Of a DNA stretch of 64,000 nucleotides, positions 1 to 9,134 are shown piece after piece (within the stretch, counting starts at the first letter, position 1; every line of letters begins with the position of its first letter). The stretch comes from Planctomycetia bacterium (lineage in GTDB: Bacteria > Planctomycetota > Planctomycetia > Gemmatales > Gemmataceae): NCBI GenBank assembly GCA_005772955.1, contig SXID01000053.1, forward strand, positions 1-64,000, read 5' to 3'. The notes beneath the pieces were generated by a model. It saw only the letters and a program-made list of their open reading frames with translations. It made no database searches and was not told the DNA's origin. A program made the translations under genes and the position numbers.

Positions 1-60
1 CCCTCGCCGGTCGCGTGGGTCGGTCAGTTCGCCAAGACGTTCGACCAGCGATCGGGCCAT
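1..60 (-). CDS. Transposase N-terminus, cut by window edge (ISAs1-like)
   Basis: Reading leftwards from an ATG at position 60, the first 20 residues are MARSLVERLGELTDPRDRRG. The pattern 'L..L..L.DPR..RG' is typical of the N-terminus of ISAs1-type DDE transposases (H-repeat associated family), which continue with a hydrophobic helix. A GGAG sequence lies about 6 bases upstream of the ATG. The rest of the gene lies outside the window, so neither the catalytic residues nor the element ends can be seen. The family call rests on one short motif and is tentative. Confidence 0.5.
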   Translation of the reverse strand, partial: MARSLVERLGELTDPRDRRG

Positions 61-174
61 GAGCGGCTCCACACAGAGGAGCACGATCCATACCCAACCA
101 AGCTACCTTGCCCAAGATCAATCCGTGCGTCGCCCTGGCTCAGAAGTCAAGTGAACAGGAAATAACAGTCGCGG

Positions 175-244
175 AGCCGCGAGCGGCTATGTTTCACCGC
201 TTGCGGCTTCGCGGGGAATACGGTCGAGAAGCCGCGAGCGGCTC
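175..244. repeat. Cluster of GCCGC-rn-GCGGC palindromes
   Basis: Three closely spaced short palindromes of the form AGCCGCGAGCGGCT or CCGCTTGCGGCTTCGCGG lie between the truncated transposase and the end of the DUF255 gene. The 61-257 gap holds no convincing gene. The same core, GCCGCAAGCGGC with a flanking CGAA or TTCG, recurs near 6.8, 16.0, 25.1 and 40.8 kb, so this is a dispersed family. It could terminate transcription of the leftward gene or be a REP-like element. Confidence 0.7.
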
Positions 245-257
245 AAGAAGAGAAAAA

Positions 258-2645
258 TCACTTCAACTTCAGCGTGCTGGCCGGGAGGCACAGCCCTTCC
301 TTGCACGCGCTCAGTTTCACGCGAACCTCGACCTCGCCCTCGGTCGCGGGGAACGTACCCTTGATCGTCACCGCGCCTTCGAATACCGCGTACTTCCCCA
401 CAGTTGCATCGGTGATCTCCTTCCCCTTCGGGTATTCCACCTTCGCCTCAACCTTCTTGCCGCCAACGTAAACGGTCACTTCTGTTTGCGATTCGACCAG
501 CGTGTCGGCGCCGGCGGGATTCGCGTAGAGGTGCCACGGGGCTTCCGTTGTCAGCGTGAGCGTGAAGGTTCGCTTTCCGTCCTTCGGTGCCTCGAGCGTG
601 AGTTTGGACGTAACCGTGTCGGCCGATACCTTCGGCTTCTTCGGATCGACCTTGTCCTTCGGTTTCGGCTCCTCGTCCCCGCCGGCCGCGTCGAGCAACT
701 CGTCGAGCGTGCGGAGCATCAGCGGCATCCCCGTCGGCCCGGTGCGCAGCGCCAGCGAGAACGCTTTCACGGTGCGAATGGCCCGGTCGCGGTAAGTGTC
801 GTCTTTCAGTTTCGTGCCGAGGCGGAACAGGTTGCGAGCCATCTGCGAATTACCCGACGGTTGCACGCCGTCGTAACTGTCCTTCGAGCGCGCAAAGAGC
901 TTCTCGCTGTCGCTTGCGGTGAAGTAGAATCCGCCGCCGACTGGGTCGCCGTGATGCTTCACCGTGAGGTCGGTGAGCTGCTTCGCCGCTTCCACCCACT
1001 TCTTCTCACCCGTGGCCTCGTGCAGGTTCAACAAGCCGTGAACGAAGTACGAGTAGTCGTCGATGAACGCGATGCCCTTCGCGCTCGCTTTCTCACCCGG
1101 TGCCGCCGCGAAAATGCGGTACAGGCGACCGTCCTTGTCGCGCATCTTCGTAAGGACGAAGTCGGCCGCGTCGGCCGCGGCTTGCGTGTACGCCTTGTCC
1201 TTGAAGACCGCGCCCGCCTTCGCGTACCCCGCGATCATCTGCCCGTTCCACGCGACGATGATCTTGGTATCAAGAAAAGGCCGCTCGCGCTTCGCACGCA
1301 CGTCGAACAACTTCTTCTTGAGTGGTTCCAACTTCGCGAGCAGTGCCGCTTCGGTGAGCTTCTGCTCCTTCGCGATCTCCGCGAACGCTTTCGGCAGTCG
1401 CAGGATGTGGAACTTGTCCTCGAAGTTCGGCGCGGTCACGCTGTAGACCGCCTTGAACAGCGTCGTGTCCGCGTCGTTGCCCAGCACCTTCTTGATTTCG
1501 TCACTCGTCCAGACGTAGAACTCGCCTTCCTTCTCGTTGCTGTCCGCGTCGATCGCGGAGTAGAAGCCCTTCTCCGGCGAAGTCATCTCGCGCTTGATGA
1601 ATTCGAGCGTCTCCGCAACCGTTCTCTTGTACTCCGGGCGCGGATCGAGCGCGTACGCCTCGCTGTACAACTCGACCAACTGCCCGTTGTCGTAGAGCAT
1701 CTTCTCGAAGTGCGGGACGGTCCAGGTGCGCTCGGTGCTGTAGCGGTGGAAGCCGCCGCCGAGGTGGTCGTAAATGCCGCCTTCGAGCATCTTCGCGAGC
1801 GTGTTGTCGGTTAACTTCTTGAGCCGCTCGTTGCCCGGCTTTTTGCTCTGCACAAGCAGGAAATTCCACACTGGCGGTCGCGGGAACTTCGTGCCGCGAT
1901 AGCCGCGCGACTTGTTGCCGGTGCCGCCGTGCTCGGGGTCGATGTCGAACGCGTCCACGCCGTCGGTCACGAGTTCGCGCTTGATCGGCACGAGAGCGAT
2001 GGCCTTACTGTTCAGTTCAAGCGCTTCGATGGTCATCTTCGCGATGCGGTCGGCTTGTTTCTCCAGGTCGGCACGATCCTTGTCGAACTCAATGACCTTA
2101 CCGAGCACCGTCTTGAAGCCGGGGATGGTGTCGTCCCCGATCTTCCGATCTTCCGGCGGAAAGTACGTCGCCCCAAAGATCGGCTTGCCTTCAGGCGTGA
2201 GGAACATGCTGAGCGGCCAGCCGCCTTGCTCACCGGTGGTCTGGAGCGCGGTCATGTAGATGTCGTCCACATCCGGGCGCTCTTCGCGGTCCACCTTGAT
2301 GCAAACGAAGTTCGCGTTGAGCAACTTCGCGATCGCGGCGTTGGAGAACGATTCGCGTTCCATGACGTGACACCAGTGGCACGCGCTGTAGCCGATCGAC
2401 AGGAAGATGAGCTTCTTCTCTTTCTTCGCTTTCTCGAACGCTTCCGGCCCCCACGGGTACCATTCGACCGGGTTGTACGCGTGCTGGAGCAAGTACGGAC
2501 TGCTCTCTTTCGCGAGCTTGTTCGGCTTGCCCTTCTCTTTCTCCTTGGGCTTCTCCTTGTCCTTCGGTTGCGACGTGGCTTCCGAGGTCGAGACGACGAG
2601 GGTACAAGCGGCGAACAGGAACAGCGCGAAGAGGTGTGATCGCAT
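258..2645 (-). CDS. Exported DUF255 (YyaL/SPATA20-like) thioredoxin-fold protein with DsbD-alpha-like C-terminus
   Basis: The protein has 795 residues from an ATG at 2645, which has GGAGAA upstream and a signal peptide of about 23 residues. A Lys/Glu-rich linker follows. The DUF255 thioredoxin-like domain (about 42-190) contains the redox motif ACHWCHVM (Cys89, Cys92) and a GGWP-type loop. The central part (about 230-650) resembles the six-hairpin glycosidase-like region of the YyaL/SPATA20 family. After an acidic linker, the last ~110 residues look like the N-terminal domain of DsbD (DsbD-alpha), ending with a Cys-x4-Cys-Leu-Pro motif comparable to the DsbD cysteine pair. A role in thiol redox or protein folding outside the cytoplasm is inferred; the family has no firmly known reaction. 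Longer in-frame starts exist, but they would hide the signal peptide. Confidence 0.88.
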   Translation of the reverse strand: MRSHLFALFLFAACTLVVSTSEATSQPKDKEKPKEKEKGKPNKLAKESSPYLLQHAYNPVEWYPWGPEAFEKAKKEKKLIFLSIGYSACHWCHVMERESFSNAAIAKLLNANFVCIKVDREERPDVDDIYMTALQTTGEQGGWPLSMFLTPEGKPIFGATYFPPEDRKIGDDTIPGFKTVLGKVIEFDKDRADLEKQADRIAKMTIEALELNSKAIALVPIKRELVTDGVDAFDIDPEHGGTGNKSRGYRGTKFPRPPVWNFLLVQSKKPGNERLKKLTDNTLAKMLEGGIYDHLGGGFHRYSTERTWTVPHFEKMLYDNGQLVELYSEAYALDPRPEYKRTVAETLEFIKREMTSPEKGFYSAIDADSNEKEGEFYVWTSDEIKKVLGNDADTTLFKAVYSVTAPNFEDKFHILRLPKAFAEIAKEQKLTEAALLAKLEPLKKKLFDVRAKRERPFLDTKIIVAWNGQMIAGYAKAGAVFKDKAYTQAAADAADFVLTKMRDKDGRLYRIFAAAPGEKASAKGIAFIDDYSYFVHGLLNLHEATGEKKWVEAAKQLTDLTVKHHGDPVGGGFYFTASDSEKLFARSKDSYDGVQPSGNSQMARNLFRLGTKLKDDTYRDRAIRTVKAFSLALRTGPTGMPLMLRTLDELLDAAGGDEEPKPKDKVDPKKPKVSADTVTSKLTLEAPKDGKRTFTLTLTTEAPWHLYANPAGADTLVESQTEVTVYVGGKKVEAKVEYPKGKEITDATVGKYAVFEGAVTIKGTFPATEGEVEVRVKLSACKEGLCLPASTLKLK

Positions 2646-2705
2646 GGCGGGGTTCTCCGTGGGAGGTAGAGATGATGATACGGAACCGGTCGTCCGCGCC
2701 AGGCG

Positions 2706-2725
2706 CACAGGGCTTCCGCCCTGTG
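2706..2725. repeat. Palindrome CACAGGGCTTCCGCCCTGTG
   Basis: This is a perfect 8-bp inverted repeat with a 4-base centre, between the end of the gamma-glutamylcyclotransferase gene and the start of the DUF255 gene, both leftward. Further copies lie at about 18,551, 18,648 and 34,056. It is a dispersed hairpin family that could also act as a terminator. Confidence 0.75.
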
Positions 2726-2750
2726 CTACGTCCGACGCGGACGCGGTGAC

Positions 2751-3104
2751 TCATAGCGGCCAGCGGTCGCCGGTCTTCGCGCCTTCGGGCACCGGCGTGT
2801 TCATGTAGTACGCCCACACCTCTCCGTGGCCTTCCACGTCGATCAGTTCGCGCACGAACGGTCCAGGAACTTCCTCGAACGTATCCAGTTCCGCGAGGCA
2901 CTTCGCGTCCACAGCGAACAGCTCGCCGTGAATCGCGAGACCGTCGAAGCTGTCGCAAATCAGCCCCGGGTGCGCGCTGAGATCGATCACGCGATACCGC
3001 GCCGCCGTCACGACTTCGCCAACGAACTCCTGATCCGCAAGCCGGAAGTAGTTCCGCCCGCCGCGTTTCAAGGTGCCGTACACGAACAGGATTGTTTTTG
3101 CCAT
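2751..3104 (-). CDS. Gamma-glutamylcyclotransferase-like (AIG2 fold) protein
   Basis: The protein has 117 residues from an ATG at 3104. The N-terminal motif FVYGTLKRGGRN is the substrate-binding signature of the GGCT/AIG2-like fold, and the Glu in LDTFEEVPG fits the family's catalytic acid. The ending (VWAYYMN) is also typical. Such enzymes cyclise gamma-glutamyl amines or peptides to 5-oxoproline, but the small bacterial members have varied substrates, so the exact reaction is open. There is no signal peptide, so it is cytoplasmic. It is divergent from the dimethylformamidase-like gene, with 57 bases between the starts. A longer upstream reading frame exists but overlaps that gene and is not used. 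Confidence 0.88.
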   Translation of the reverse strand: MAKTILFVYGTLKRGGRNYFRLADQEFVGEVVTAARYRVIDLSAHPGLICDSFDGLAIHGELFAVDAKCLAELDTFEEVPGPFVRELIDVEGHGEVWAYYMNTPVPEGAKTGDRWPL

Positions 3105-3161
3105 GAGCGCGCTCCGCGGTACACTGCGAACACTTCTCCCGCATCTTATGGGGCCGGCACC

Positions 3162-4580
3162 ATGAACGAACCCGTCTCCCGCCGCGCGGCCATTCAAGCC
3201 GGGACCGTTATCGCACTCGCCGGAACGCTTCCGTTCGAGGCCGCCGCGCAGGAGCCGAAACGCCAGGTGTGGGAGGGCTACACCGACCAGTTGAGTTACG
3301 CTCCCGGCGACGAGGTGAAGTTGCACCTCTCCTCCTCGGTGCCCAAACTGCGGTTCAGTGTTGTTCGAGGGGGCAGTGGGTTCCCGCCATACCCCGCCGA
3401 GGGAGAGATCGCGGGTGCCGCTGTACAGCCCATTCCGAAAGACGCCTCGTCGCACGGTTGTGGCTGGCCGGTCGCGCACAAATTCAAACTCCCCGCGGAT
3501 ACCGCCTCTGGCTATTACGCGGTCATCTGCCACGAGCCAGATAAGAACGCCGGACTCGCGGCGGCCTTCTTCATCGTGCGACCGAAGGAACCAGGCAAGA
3601 ACGCGAAGATCCTCATTCAGCTCGCGACCAACACCTACAACGCGTACACGAACTGGGGCGGCTACAGCCTCTACGCCTACCACGGACGGCACAAGGTTCA
3701 GGGGCGCCGCGTATCGTTCGACCGGCCCATCACGTCACAGTTCGGGCGGTGGGAAGACCCCTTTACGAAGTGGGCCGAGAAGGCCGGCTACGCGCTCGAC
3801 TACTGCGCGAACTCGGACCTGGAGTTCCGCCCCGAGTTGCTCAAGAAGTACAAACTGGTGCTCAGCGTCGGACACGACGAATACTGGTCCGCGCCGATGC
3901 GCGACGCTCTCGAAACTTACATCACGAACGGCGGGAACGTCGCGTTCTTCAGCGGCAACACCTGTTGCTGGCAAGTGCGAACGGAATCTGAGGGCCGCGC
4001 GCTCGCCTGCTGGAAACAGAACTTCGGCGATGACCCCGTCTACAAAACCGGCGATCACAAAACGCTCTCGTCTGCCTGGAGCCACTACCTCCTCAACAGG
4101 CCGGAGAACACGCTCACCGGTGTCGGGTTCCTGTGGGGCGGCTACCACCGGAGTCACGGGCAGTTCATGGACGGCAGCGGCGCGTTCACAACCCACAGAC
4201 CGGACCACTGGCTCTTCGCGGGCACCGATCTGAAACGCGGAAGCACGTTCGGCGCGAATCTACCCGGCTACAAGGTCGTGGGTTACGAGTGCGACGGGTG
4301 CGAACTCACCTGGAAGGACGGACTGCCGTTCCCCACATGCGGCGACGGCACGCCGAAGAACTTCGAGGTACTCGCGACCGCGCCGGCACGCTGGCACCCG
4401 GACGACGCGGAGTGGTACGAGAAATGGCAGAAAGGCCGTACCGGAAACGCGGTTGTCGGCACCTACACGCGCGGCGGAACCGTCGTCACCGTCGGCACCA
4501 CCGACTGGAGTTTCGGTCTCCGCGCGAACGACGCGAACGTCGCGCGGATTACGAAGAACGTGCTGGATAGGCTCTCGTAG
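3162..4580 (+). CDS. Exported N,N-dimethylformamidase beta-subunit-like protein
   Basis: The protein has 472 residues from an ATG at 3162. The N-terminus (SRRAAIQAG, then a hydrophobic stretch to about residue 30) is a twin-arginine type signal. The mature part resembles the large-subunit domain family of N,N-dimethylformamidase: an N-terminal beta domain, then motifs such as NTYNAYTNWGG, KLVLSVGHDEYWS and VAFFSGNTCCWQ, and a C-terminal GTTDWSFGL segment. The true amidase needs a small subunit and iron ligands; no small subunit is encoded here, so activity on dimethylformamide should not be assumed. The gene starts close to the divergent GGCT gene and ends in a hairpin. Confidence 0.82.
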   Translation: MNEPVSRRAAIQAGTVIALAGTLPFEAAAQEPKRQVWEGYTDQLSYAPGDEVKLHLSSSVPKLRFSVVRGGSGFPPYPAEGEIAGAAVQPIPKDASSHGCGWPVAHKFKLPADTASGYYAVICHEPDKNAGLAAAFFIVRPKEPGKNAKILIQLATNTYNAYTNWGGYSLYAYHGRHKVQGRRVSFDRPITSQFGRWEDPFTKWAEKAGYALDYCANSDLEFRPELLKKYKLVLSVGHDEYWSAPMRDALETYITNGGNVAFFSGNTCCWQVRTESEGRALACWKQNFGDDPVYKTGDHKTLSSAWSHYLLNRPENTLTGVGFLWGGYHRSHGQFMDGSGAFTTHRPDHWLFAGTDLKRGSTFGANLPGYKVVGYECDGCELTWKDGLPFPTCGDGTPKNFEVLATAPARWHPDDAEWYEKWQKGRTGNAVVGTYTRGGTVVTVGTTDWSFGLRANDANVARITKNVLDRLS

Positions 4581-4606
4581 GACAGGCTGGAAGCCTGTTC
4601 TACGAG
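4573..4606. terminator. Hairpin across the stop codon (ACAGGCTGGAAGCCTGT family)
   Basis: CTCGTAG-GACAGGCT pairs with AGCCTGTTC-TACGAG around a short loop. The stem includes the TAG stop of the dimethylformamidase-like gene and ends just before the stop of the convergent flgG gene. It probably stops transcription from both sides. A related, larger copy lies at 12,135-12,192. Confidence 0.6.
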
Positions 4607-4609
4607 GAA

Positions 4610-5392
4610 TCACCGGATCAGTTCAAACGTGGTCTGGAGTACTTGGCTCTCGATCTGAATCGCCTGCGTGTTGGAACTGAACGCTCGTTGCGCGATGATC
4701 AGATTCACCAACTCGTTCGGGAGGTTAACGTTCGACTGCTCGAGAAAGCCCTGCGTGACATTGCCGAGGCCGTTCGCGTTGGGCGCACTGGTGGTCGCGG
4801 TGCCGGAGGCGGCGGTTTCGGTGAACGCGTTGTCGCCGAACCGCGACAGCCCGCCCGGGTTCGCAAACCGCGTCAGCGCGAGCTGGCCAACCGGTTGCAG
4901 CCCGGCGTCTGTCGTGGCGGTCACTGTCCCATCTGGCCCGACCGAGATCGAGGTGGTGTTCGGCGGGACGATCAGGTTGCCAACCAACCGGTAGCCCTCC
5001 GGCGTGACTAATTGACTGGTGTTGTCCGTGGTGAAGTTGCCCGCTCGTGTGTACGCGGTCGTGCCGTCCGGGAGCGTCACGGCGAAGAAGCCTTCCCCCG
5101 TGATCGCGAGATCGAACTTCCCCGTCGAGACAACCAGTGTGCCTTGCGTGAACCGCCCGCTGATCGCATCGACGATCGCACCCGTTCCGATCTGCGTGCT
5201 GCCCGGCGGCGTAGTGCCCTGCCCCGTTGAGGAACCCGCCGCGAAGCCCGAATACAGGAGGTCTTGAAACGTGATCAACGACGTCTTGTAACCGGGCGTG
5301 TCCGCGTTCGCGACGTTGTTACTGGTCACGTCCAGAAAGCTGGACGCGGCCTGGAGGCCGGCATTGCTCGTTGTCAGTGCGATCAGTGCCAT
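4610..5392 (-). CDS. flgG: Flagellar basal-body distal rod protein FlgG
   Basis: The protein has 260 residues, the normal FlgG length. The N-terminal rod motif (NAGLQAASSFLDVTSNNVAN) and FQDLLY are those of FlgG. A central GEGFFAVTLPDGTTAYTRAG segment and the C-terminal SNVNLPNELVNLIIAQRAF motif complete the family pattern. FlgG is exported by the flagellar type III system and polymerises into the distal rod crossing the outer membrane and periplasm. The ATG at 5392 is chosen because a longer frame adds 19 unrelated residues. No other flagellar gene is present, so the operon is dispersed in this genome. Confidence 0.88.
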   Translation of the reverse strand: MALIALTTSNAGLQAASSFLDVTSNNVANADTPGYKTSLITFQDLLYSGFAAGSSTGQGTTPPGSTQIGTGAIVDAISGRFTQGTLVVSTGKFDLAITGEGFFAVTLPDGTTAYTRAGNFTTDNTSQLVTPEGYRLVGNLIVPPNTTSISVGPDGTVTATTDAGLQPVGQLALTRFANPGGLSRFGDNAFTETAASGTATTSAPNANGLGNVTQGFLEQSNVNLPNELVNLIIAQRAFSSNTQAIQIESQVLQTTFELIR

Positions 5393-5504
5393 GATGTCGC
5401 TTCGTGTGGTGTGAAGTCGCGTGGTTGCTGTTGACAGTTTCGGTTCCACTAACGTCCGCTGTAAACTGCTGAATGAATCTTACCCGTTCTTTCGGAGTCC
5501 CGCC

Positions 5505-6806
5505 ATGAGTACCCGCCGAACGTTCCTCAAATCCTCCACTCTCGGAGCAGCCGCGCTAACCTACGCCAACGGCGCGCCCGCGAAAGCCGGACCCGACAAA
5601 CTCACCGTCGCGCTCGTCGGCTGCGGCGGGATGGGCAAGCACCACCTCGGTCACCTCGTGAAGCACAAGCAACTGAACATTGCCTACGTGTGCGACGTGG
5701 ATGACAACCGGCTCGCGGACGCCGCCAAGATCGCGACGACTGCGGGGCACGCAGTGAAGGCCGAGAAGGACATGCGAAAGGTACTCGCGGACAAGACCCT
5801 CAACGCGGTCTGGATGGCGACGCCAGACCACTGGCACACGCCCGGCGCGATCCTCGCCGCCGACGCGGGCAAACACGTGTACGTCGAGAAGCCGTGTTCG
5901 CACAATGTCCGCGAAGGCCGACTCCTCATCGACGCCGCGACGCGCAACAAAGTCCACATCCAGGTTGGTACGCAATCGCGCAGCACCCCCACTTGCGCGG
6001 AGGCGATGAAACGCATCCACGGTGGCGCGATCGGCGAAGTGCTGGTCGTGAAGACATGGAACAGCCAGTTGCGCCGGAACCTCGGCAAGGTAAAGCCGAG
6101 CGAGCCGCCCAAGCACATCGACTACGCCCTGTGGCAGGGACCGGTCCCGGAAGCCCCGTTCTACACCAACCGCGTTCACGGTTCGTGGCGGTTCTTCCTC
6201 GACTACGGCGCCGGCGACATGGGCAATGACGGAGTCCACGACATCGACGTGGGCGTGTGGGGCATGAAACTCGACGCGCTCCCGAACCGCGTCGCGGCGC
6301 TCGGTGGTAAGTTCTTCTTCGACGACGATCAGGAGTGGCCCGACACGCAGTACGTGGTGTGCGAGTACGACGCCGGCAACGGCGGGAAGAAGCCGCGACA
6401 GTTCATCTTCGAGCAGCGCATCTGGTCGCCCTACGTTCAGGAGGGTTACGAGAACGGCTGCGCGTTTTACGGCACGAAGGGGGTGCTCATTATCGGCCAC
6501 AGCGAGGGGTGGAAGCTGTTCGGTGAGAAAAACAAGCCTCTCGAAGAGATGAACGGACGCGTCGATCTGCCGGCGCACCACCAAAACTTCATCGACGCGT
6601 GCTTGAAGGGTGATAAGCTCGCGGCTCCGGCGGAGGTCGGGCACATCTCGGCGGGTATCTGCCACCTGACGAACATCAGCAGTCGGTTGCGGAAGACGAT
6701 CGAGTTCGACCCGGTAAAAGAGACGATCACCAACAGCCCAGACGCGAACGCGATGCTGCGCCGCAAGTACCGCCCGAACCACTGGGCCGTGCCGAAGAAC
6801 GTGTGA
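5505..6806 (+). CDS. Exported Gfo/Idh/MocA family oxidoreductase
   Basis: The protein has 433 residues from an ATG at 5505. The N-terminus STRRTFLKSS followed by Ala-rich sequence is a Tat signal. A Rossmann fold begins with ALVGCGGMGKHHLGHL (NAD(P) binding), and the family motif EKPCSHNVREG holds the conserved Glu-Lys-Pro. The second domain includes GNDGVHDIDVGVWG. Planctomycetes carry many Tat-exported members that are thought to oxidise or epimerise sugars and sugar acids in the periplasm, with tightly bound cofactor. The substrate cannot be read from the sequence. It is divergent from flgG. Confidence 0.9.
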   Translation: MSTRRTFLKSSTLGAAALTYANGAPAKAGPDKLTVALVGCGGMGKHHLGHLVKHKQLNIAYVCDVDDNRLADAAKIATTAGHAVKAEKDMRKVLADKTLNAVWMATPDHWHTPGAILAADAGKHVYVEKPCSHNVREGRLLIDAATRNKVHIQVGTQSRSTPTCAEAMKRIHGGAIGEVLVVKTWNSQLRRNLGKVKPSEPPKHIDYALWQGPVPEAPFYTNRVHGSWRFFLDYGAGDMGNDGVHDIDVGVWGMKLDALPNRVAALGGKFFFDDDQEWPDTQYVVCEYDAGNGGKKPRQFIFEQRIWSPYVQEGYENGCAFYGTKGVLIIGHSEGWKLFGEKNKPLEEMNGRVDLPAHHQNFIDACLKGDKLAAPAEVGHISAGICHLTNISSRLRKTIEFDPVKETITNSPDANAMLRRKYRPNHWAVPKNV

Positions 6807-6815
6807 ACACATCGC

Positions 6816-6872
6816 GCCGCTTGCGGCTTCGTGAGGCGTTCTACGGAGAGCGCCCGCGAAGCCGCAAGCGGC
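6816..6872. terminator. Inverted repeat between convergent genes (GCCGCAAGCGGC family)
   Basis: Two perfect 16-base arms, GCCGCTTGCGGCTTCG and CGAAGCCGCAAGCGGC, face each other across about 25 bases between the stop of the Gfo/Idh/MocA gene and that of the convergent SMP-30-LRR gene. Each arm is itself nearly palindromic. A bidirectional terminator or a mobile palindromic repeat are both possible. Confidence 0.65.
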
Positions 6873-6881
6873 ATGAACAGG

Positions 6882-9029
6882 TCAGGGCACAATCACGGCT
6901 TTCGGCAGCGCCTTCGCGAGCTTCGCCTTCCCGTCGGCGGTGATCTTCGTCCCCGCGATGTTCAGCTTCCGCAATCGCTTCAACCCCGCGAGTGTGTCGA
7001 TGCTCGCGTCGGTCACCTTCGCGGAGTTGAGCGTCAGTTCTTCGAGCGTGGCCAACCCGGCCAGAGACTTCACGCCCGCGTCATCGAACGGCCCGCCGGT
7101 GAGCATCAACAACCGCAGCTTGGGTAACTTCGCGATCTGGGCACACGTCACGTTGCTCGCGGCCTTCTCGTACACGTCGAGTTGATCGAGTTCCGTCAAC
7201 TTCGCGAGGAACGGCAGCGCGTTCTCGGTGGTATCGTGGCTCGCCACATGCAACTGCCGCAAGGCGGTGAGATTCGCGACGTGCTTTAGCCCCACGTCGG
7301 TCACCTTTGAGTGAACGATTTCCAGGCGGCGGAGGTTCGTCAACTTGCCAATCGCTTCGAGACCCGCGTCGCTCGCGGGCGAAGAGTGAAGGTTGATCGA
7401 CTCGATCTGCTTCATCTCGCCGAGGTGTTTGAAGCCGCTGCCGGTGATCTTCGACGAACACACCACCATCCGCTTCATCTTGGTCATGCCCGCGAGGTGC
7501 TCGAACCCGTCGTCGCTCACGGCGGTGAGGCACACGTTCAGCACTTCGAGGTTCTTCAATGCTCTCAGGTGAACGAGGCCGGCGCTCGTGACCGCGGTGC
7601 CAGAGAGTTCGAGCCGGCGTAACGGATCCTGCCCGATGAGCCAATGCTTCAGCCAGTCGTCTGTAACGCGGTCGGTGAGTTTCTTCGGAGTCGGTTCCTT
7701 GTGCCCGTCGCTGCGCTCGTTCAGAAGTATCTCTGTGATGCGGCCGAACACCGCGAGGTGTTCGTCGCCCGCGATTTCGCGCAGCCACACCGGCGCGTCC
7801 ACTTCGACGCTCGCGGTGCCGCCAAGTCGCTTGATTTCGGCGAGCAGCAACTTGTCCTTCGCGTGCCCCAGCGCGGCCTGTTCGAGGGCAACGAATAGTT
7901 CTGCCTTCGCCGCGTCGGTGGTTGCGGCCGGGTGAGTGAGTGCGGCGATCATCTGGCGCAGCCCGGCCGCCGAGTTCGGCCCGATGTTGTTGCCCCCGCG
8001 GATCACGGCGGCGGCGGTCGCCTTCGCCAGTTCGCGCAATCTCTCCGCGTCTGGGTGCGCCTTCAGCGGCACCACGTTCAGCGCACGAATCGCCTTCATC
8101 GGTTTGCCGGGGTGACCGGCGAAGCCCTTCACGCCGACCTTCGCGTGGAACACGCCCGGCGGGTCGCCAGTGGTGCAGAAGATTTCGTCGTGGTCCTTCC
8201 CACCGAACGCGATGTTGCTCACCACCTTCGCGGGCACGTTCAGGTACGCGAGCGGCTTGCCTTCGGGACTCAGCACCGTGATGCGGCCCGTCTTCGAGTC
8301 GGGCCGGTGGAAGTCCGCGACCCACAGGTTGCCGGCCGCGTCGAACGCGCAGCCGTCGCCGCCGCTGCCGCCGAGGTCGTAGAACTCTTCCGGTTTGCCG
8401 CACAGTTCGTCGTCGGGCGGGAGGGCGTAGCGCAGAATCTTCTGGGTCTGCGATTCGATCACGTACAGGAACTTGCTCGCGGGATCGACATCGAGGCCGT
8501 TCGGGAACGCCAGCCCGGTCGCGACGCGATCCACGCGCCCGTCGGGCCGCACGCGGAACACGCTTCCGACGGGCGTCTTCGGGGTCGAACCTTCGGGGTC
8601 GGTCCAGTACACGTTCCCACGCGCATCAACGGTGACATCGTTCAGGCTGCGAAGTAGCTGCCCGTCCCACCGCTCAGCGATCACATTCACCTTGCCCGCG
8701 GGCGACACGTCGAGCAGCGCCTTGTACTTGTTGTCCACAACGAGCATGTGTCCGTCGGCGCGAAGCACGGTCCCGGCCGGATTCAGTTCGAGATACTTGT
8801 GAACAGCCTTCTTCTCGTCCACACGAAGCAGCGCGCCGCTACAGAAGAACACTTCGCCGGAGCGCCACGTCGGGCCTTCGGAGTAGCCCGGTGCGGTCGC
8901 ATACTGTTCGAGCTTCACGCCCTTGAGCTTCTTCGACAGCTCCGTGTCGGGGTCTTGCGCGCGTGTGTCAGGGGTGAGTAACCCCACGAGCGCGAAACAG
9001 AGCGAGACGTACCGTAAGCAAGTTGTCAT
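6882..9029 (-). CDS. Exported SMP-30/gluconolactonase-like beta-propeller fused to leucine-rich repeats
   Basis: The protein has 715 residues from an ATG at 9029, with a signal peptide of about 24 residues. Residues ~30-310 form an SMP-30/gluconolactonase/LRE-like propeller (SLNDVTVDARGNVYWTDPEG, GLAFPNGLDVDP, DGCAFDAAGNLWVADF), the fold of calcium-dependent lactonases. A helical linker follows (about 310-440). From about 445 to the end are roughly ten leucine-rich repeats of the 'L..L..L.L..T.VTD.GL..L' kind common in planctomycetes. The fusion suggests a secreted lactonase-like enzyme carrying a protein-binding scaffold. The substrate is unknown. A longer start at 9110 would hide the signal peptide. 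Confidence 0.85.
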   Translation of the reverse strand: MTTCLRYVSLCFALVGLLTPDTRAQDPDTELSKKLKGVKLEQYATAPGYSEGPTWRSGEVFFCSGALLRVDEKKAVHKYLELNPAGTVLRADGHMLVVDNKYKALLDVSPAGKVNVIAERWDGQLLRSLNDVTVDARGNVYWTDPEGSTPKTPVGSVFRVRPDGRVDRVATGLAFPNGLDVDPASKFLYVIESQTQKILRYALPPDDELCGKPEEFYDLGGSGGDGCAFDAAGNLWVADFHRPDSKTGRITVLSPEGKPLAYLNVPAKVVSNIAFGGKDHDEIFCTTGDPPGVFHAKVGVKGFAGHPGKPMKAIRALNVVPLKAHPDAERLRELAKATAAAVIRGGNNIGPNSAAGLRQMIAALTHPAATTDAAKAELFVALEQAALGHAKDKLLLAEIKRLGGTASVEVDAPVWLREIAGDEHLAVFGRITEILLNERSDGHKEPTPKKLTDRVTDDWLKHWLIGQDPLRRLELSGTAVTSAGLVHLRALKNLEVLNVCLTAVSDDGFEHLAGMTKMKRMVVCSSKITGSGFKHLGEMKQIESINLHSSPASDAGLEAIGKLTNLRRLEIVHSKVTDVGLKHVANLTALRQLHVASHDTTENALPFLAKLTELDQLDVYEKAASNVTCAQIAKLPKLRLLMLTGGPFDDAGVKSLAGLATLEELTLNSAKVTDASIDTLAGLKRLRKLNIAGTKITADGKAKLAKALPKAVIVP

Positions 9030-9134
9030 GGCGGAATCCCGGCGGAAGGTCTGCGGTGGGTTGTGTAAGATTACCCGCACCGCGAAGGGGCGTGAATAGG
9101 CTAATGTCACGCTGTTGAATTGTAAGGGGCCGTC

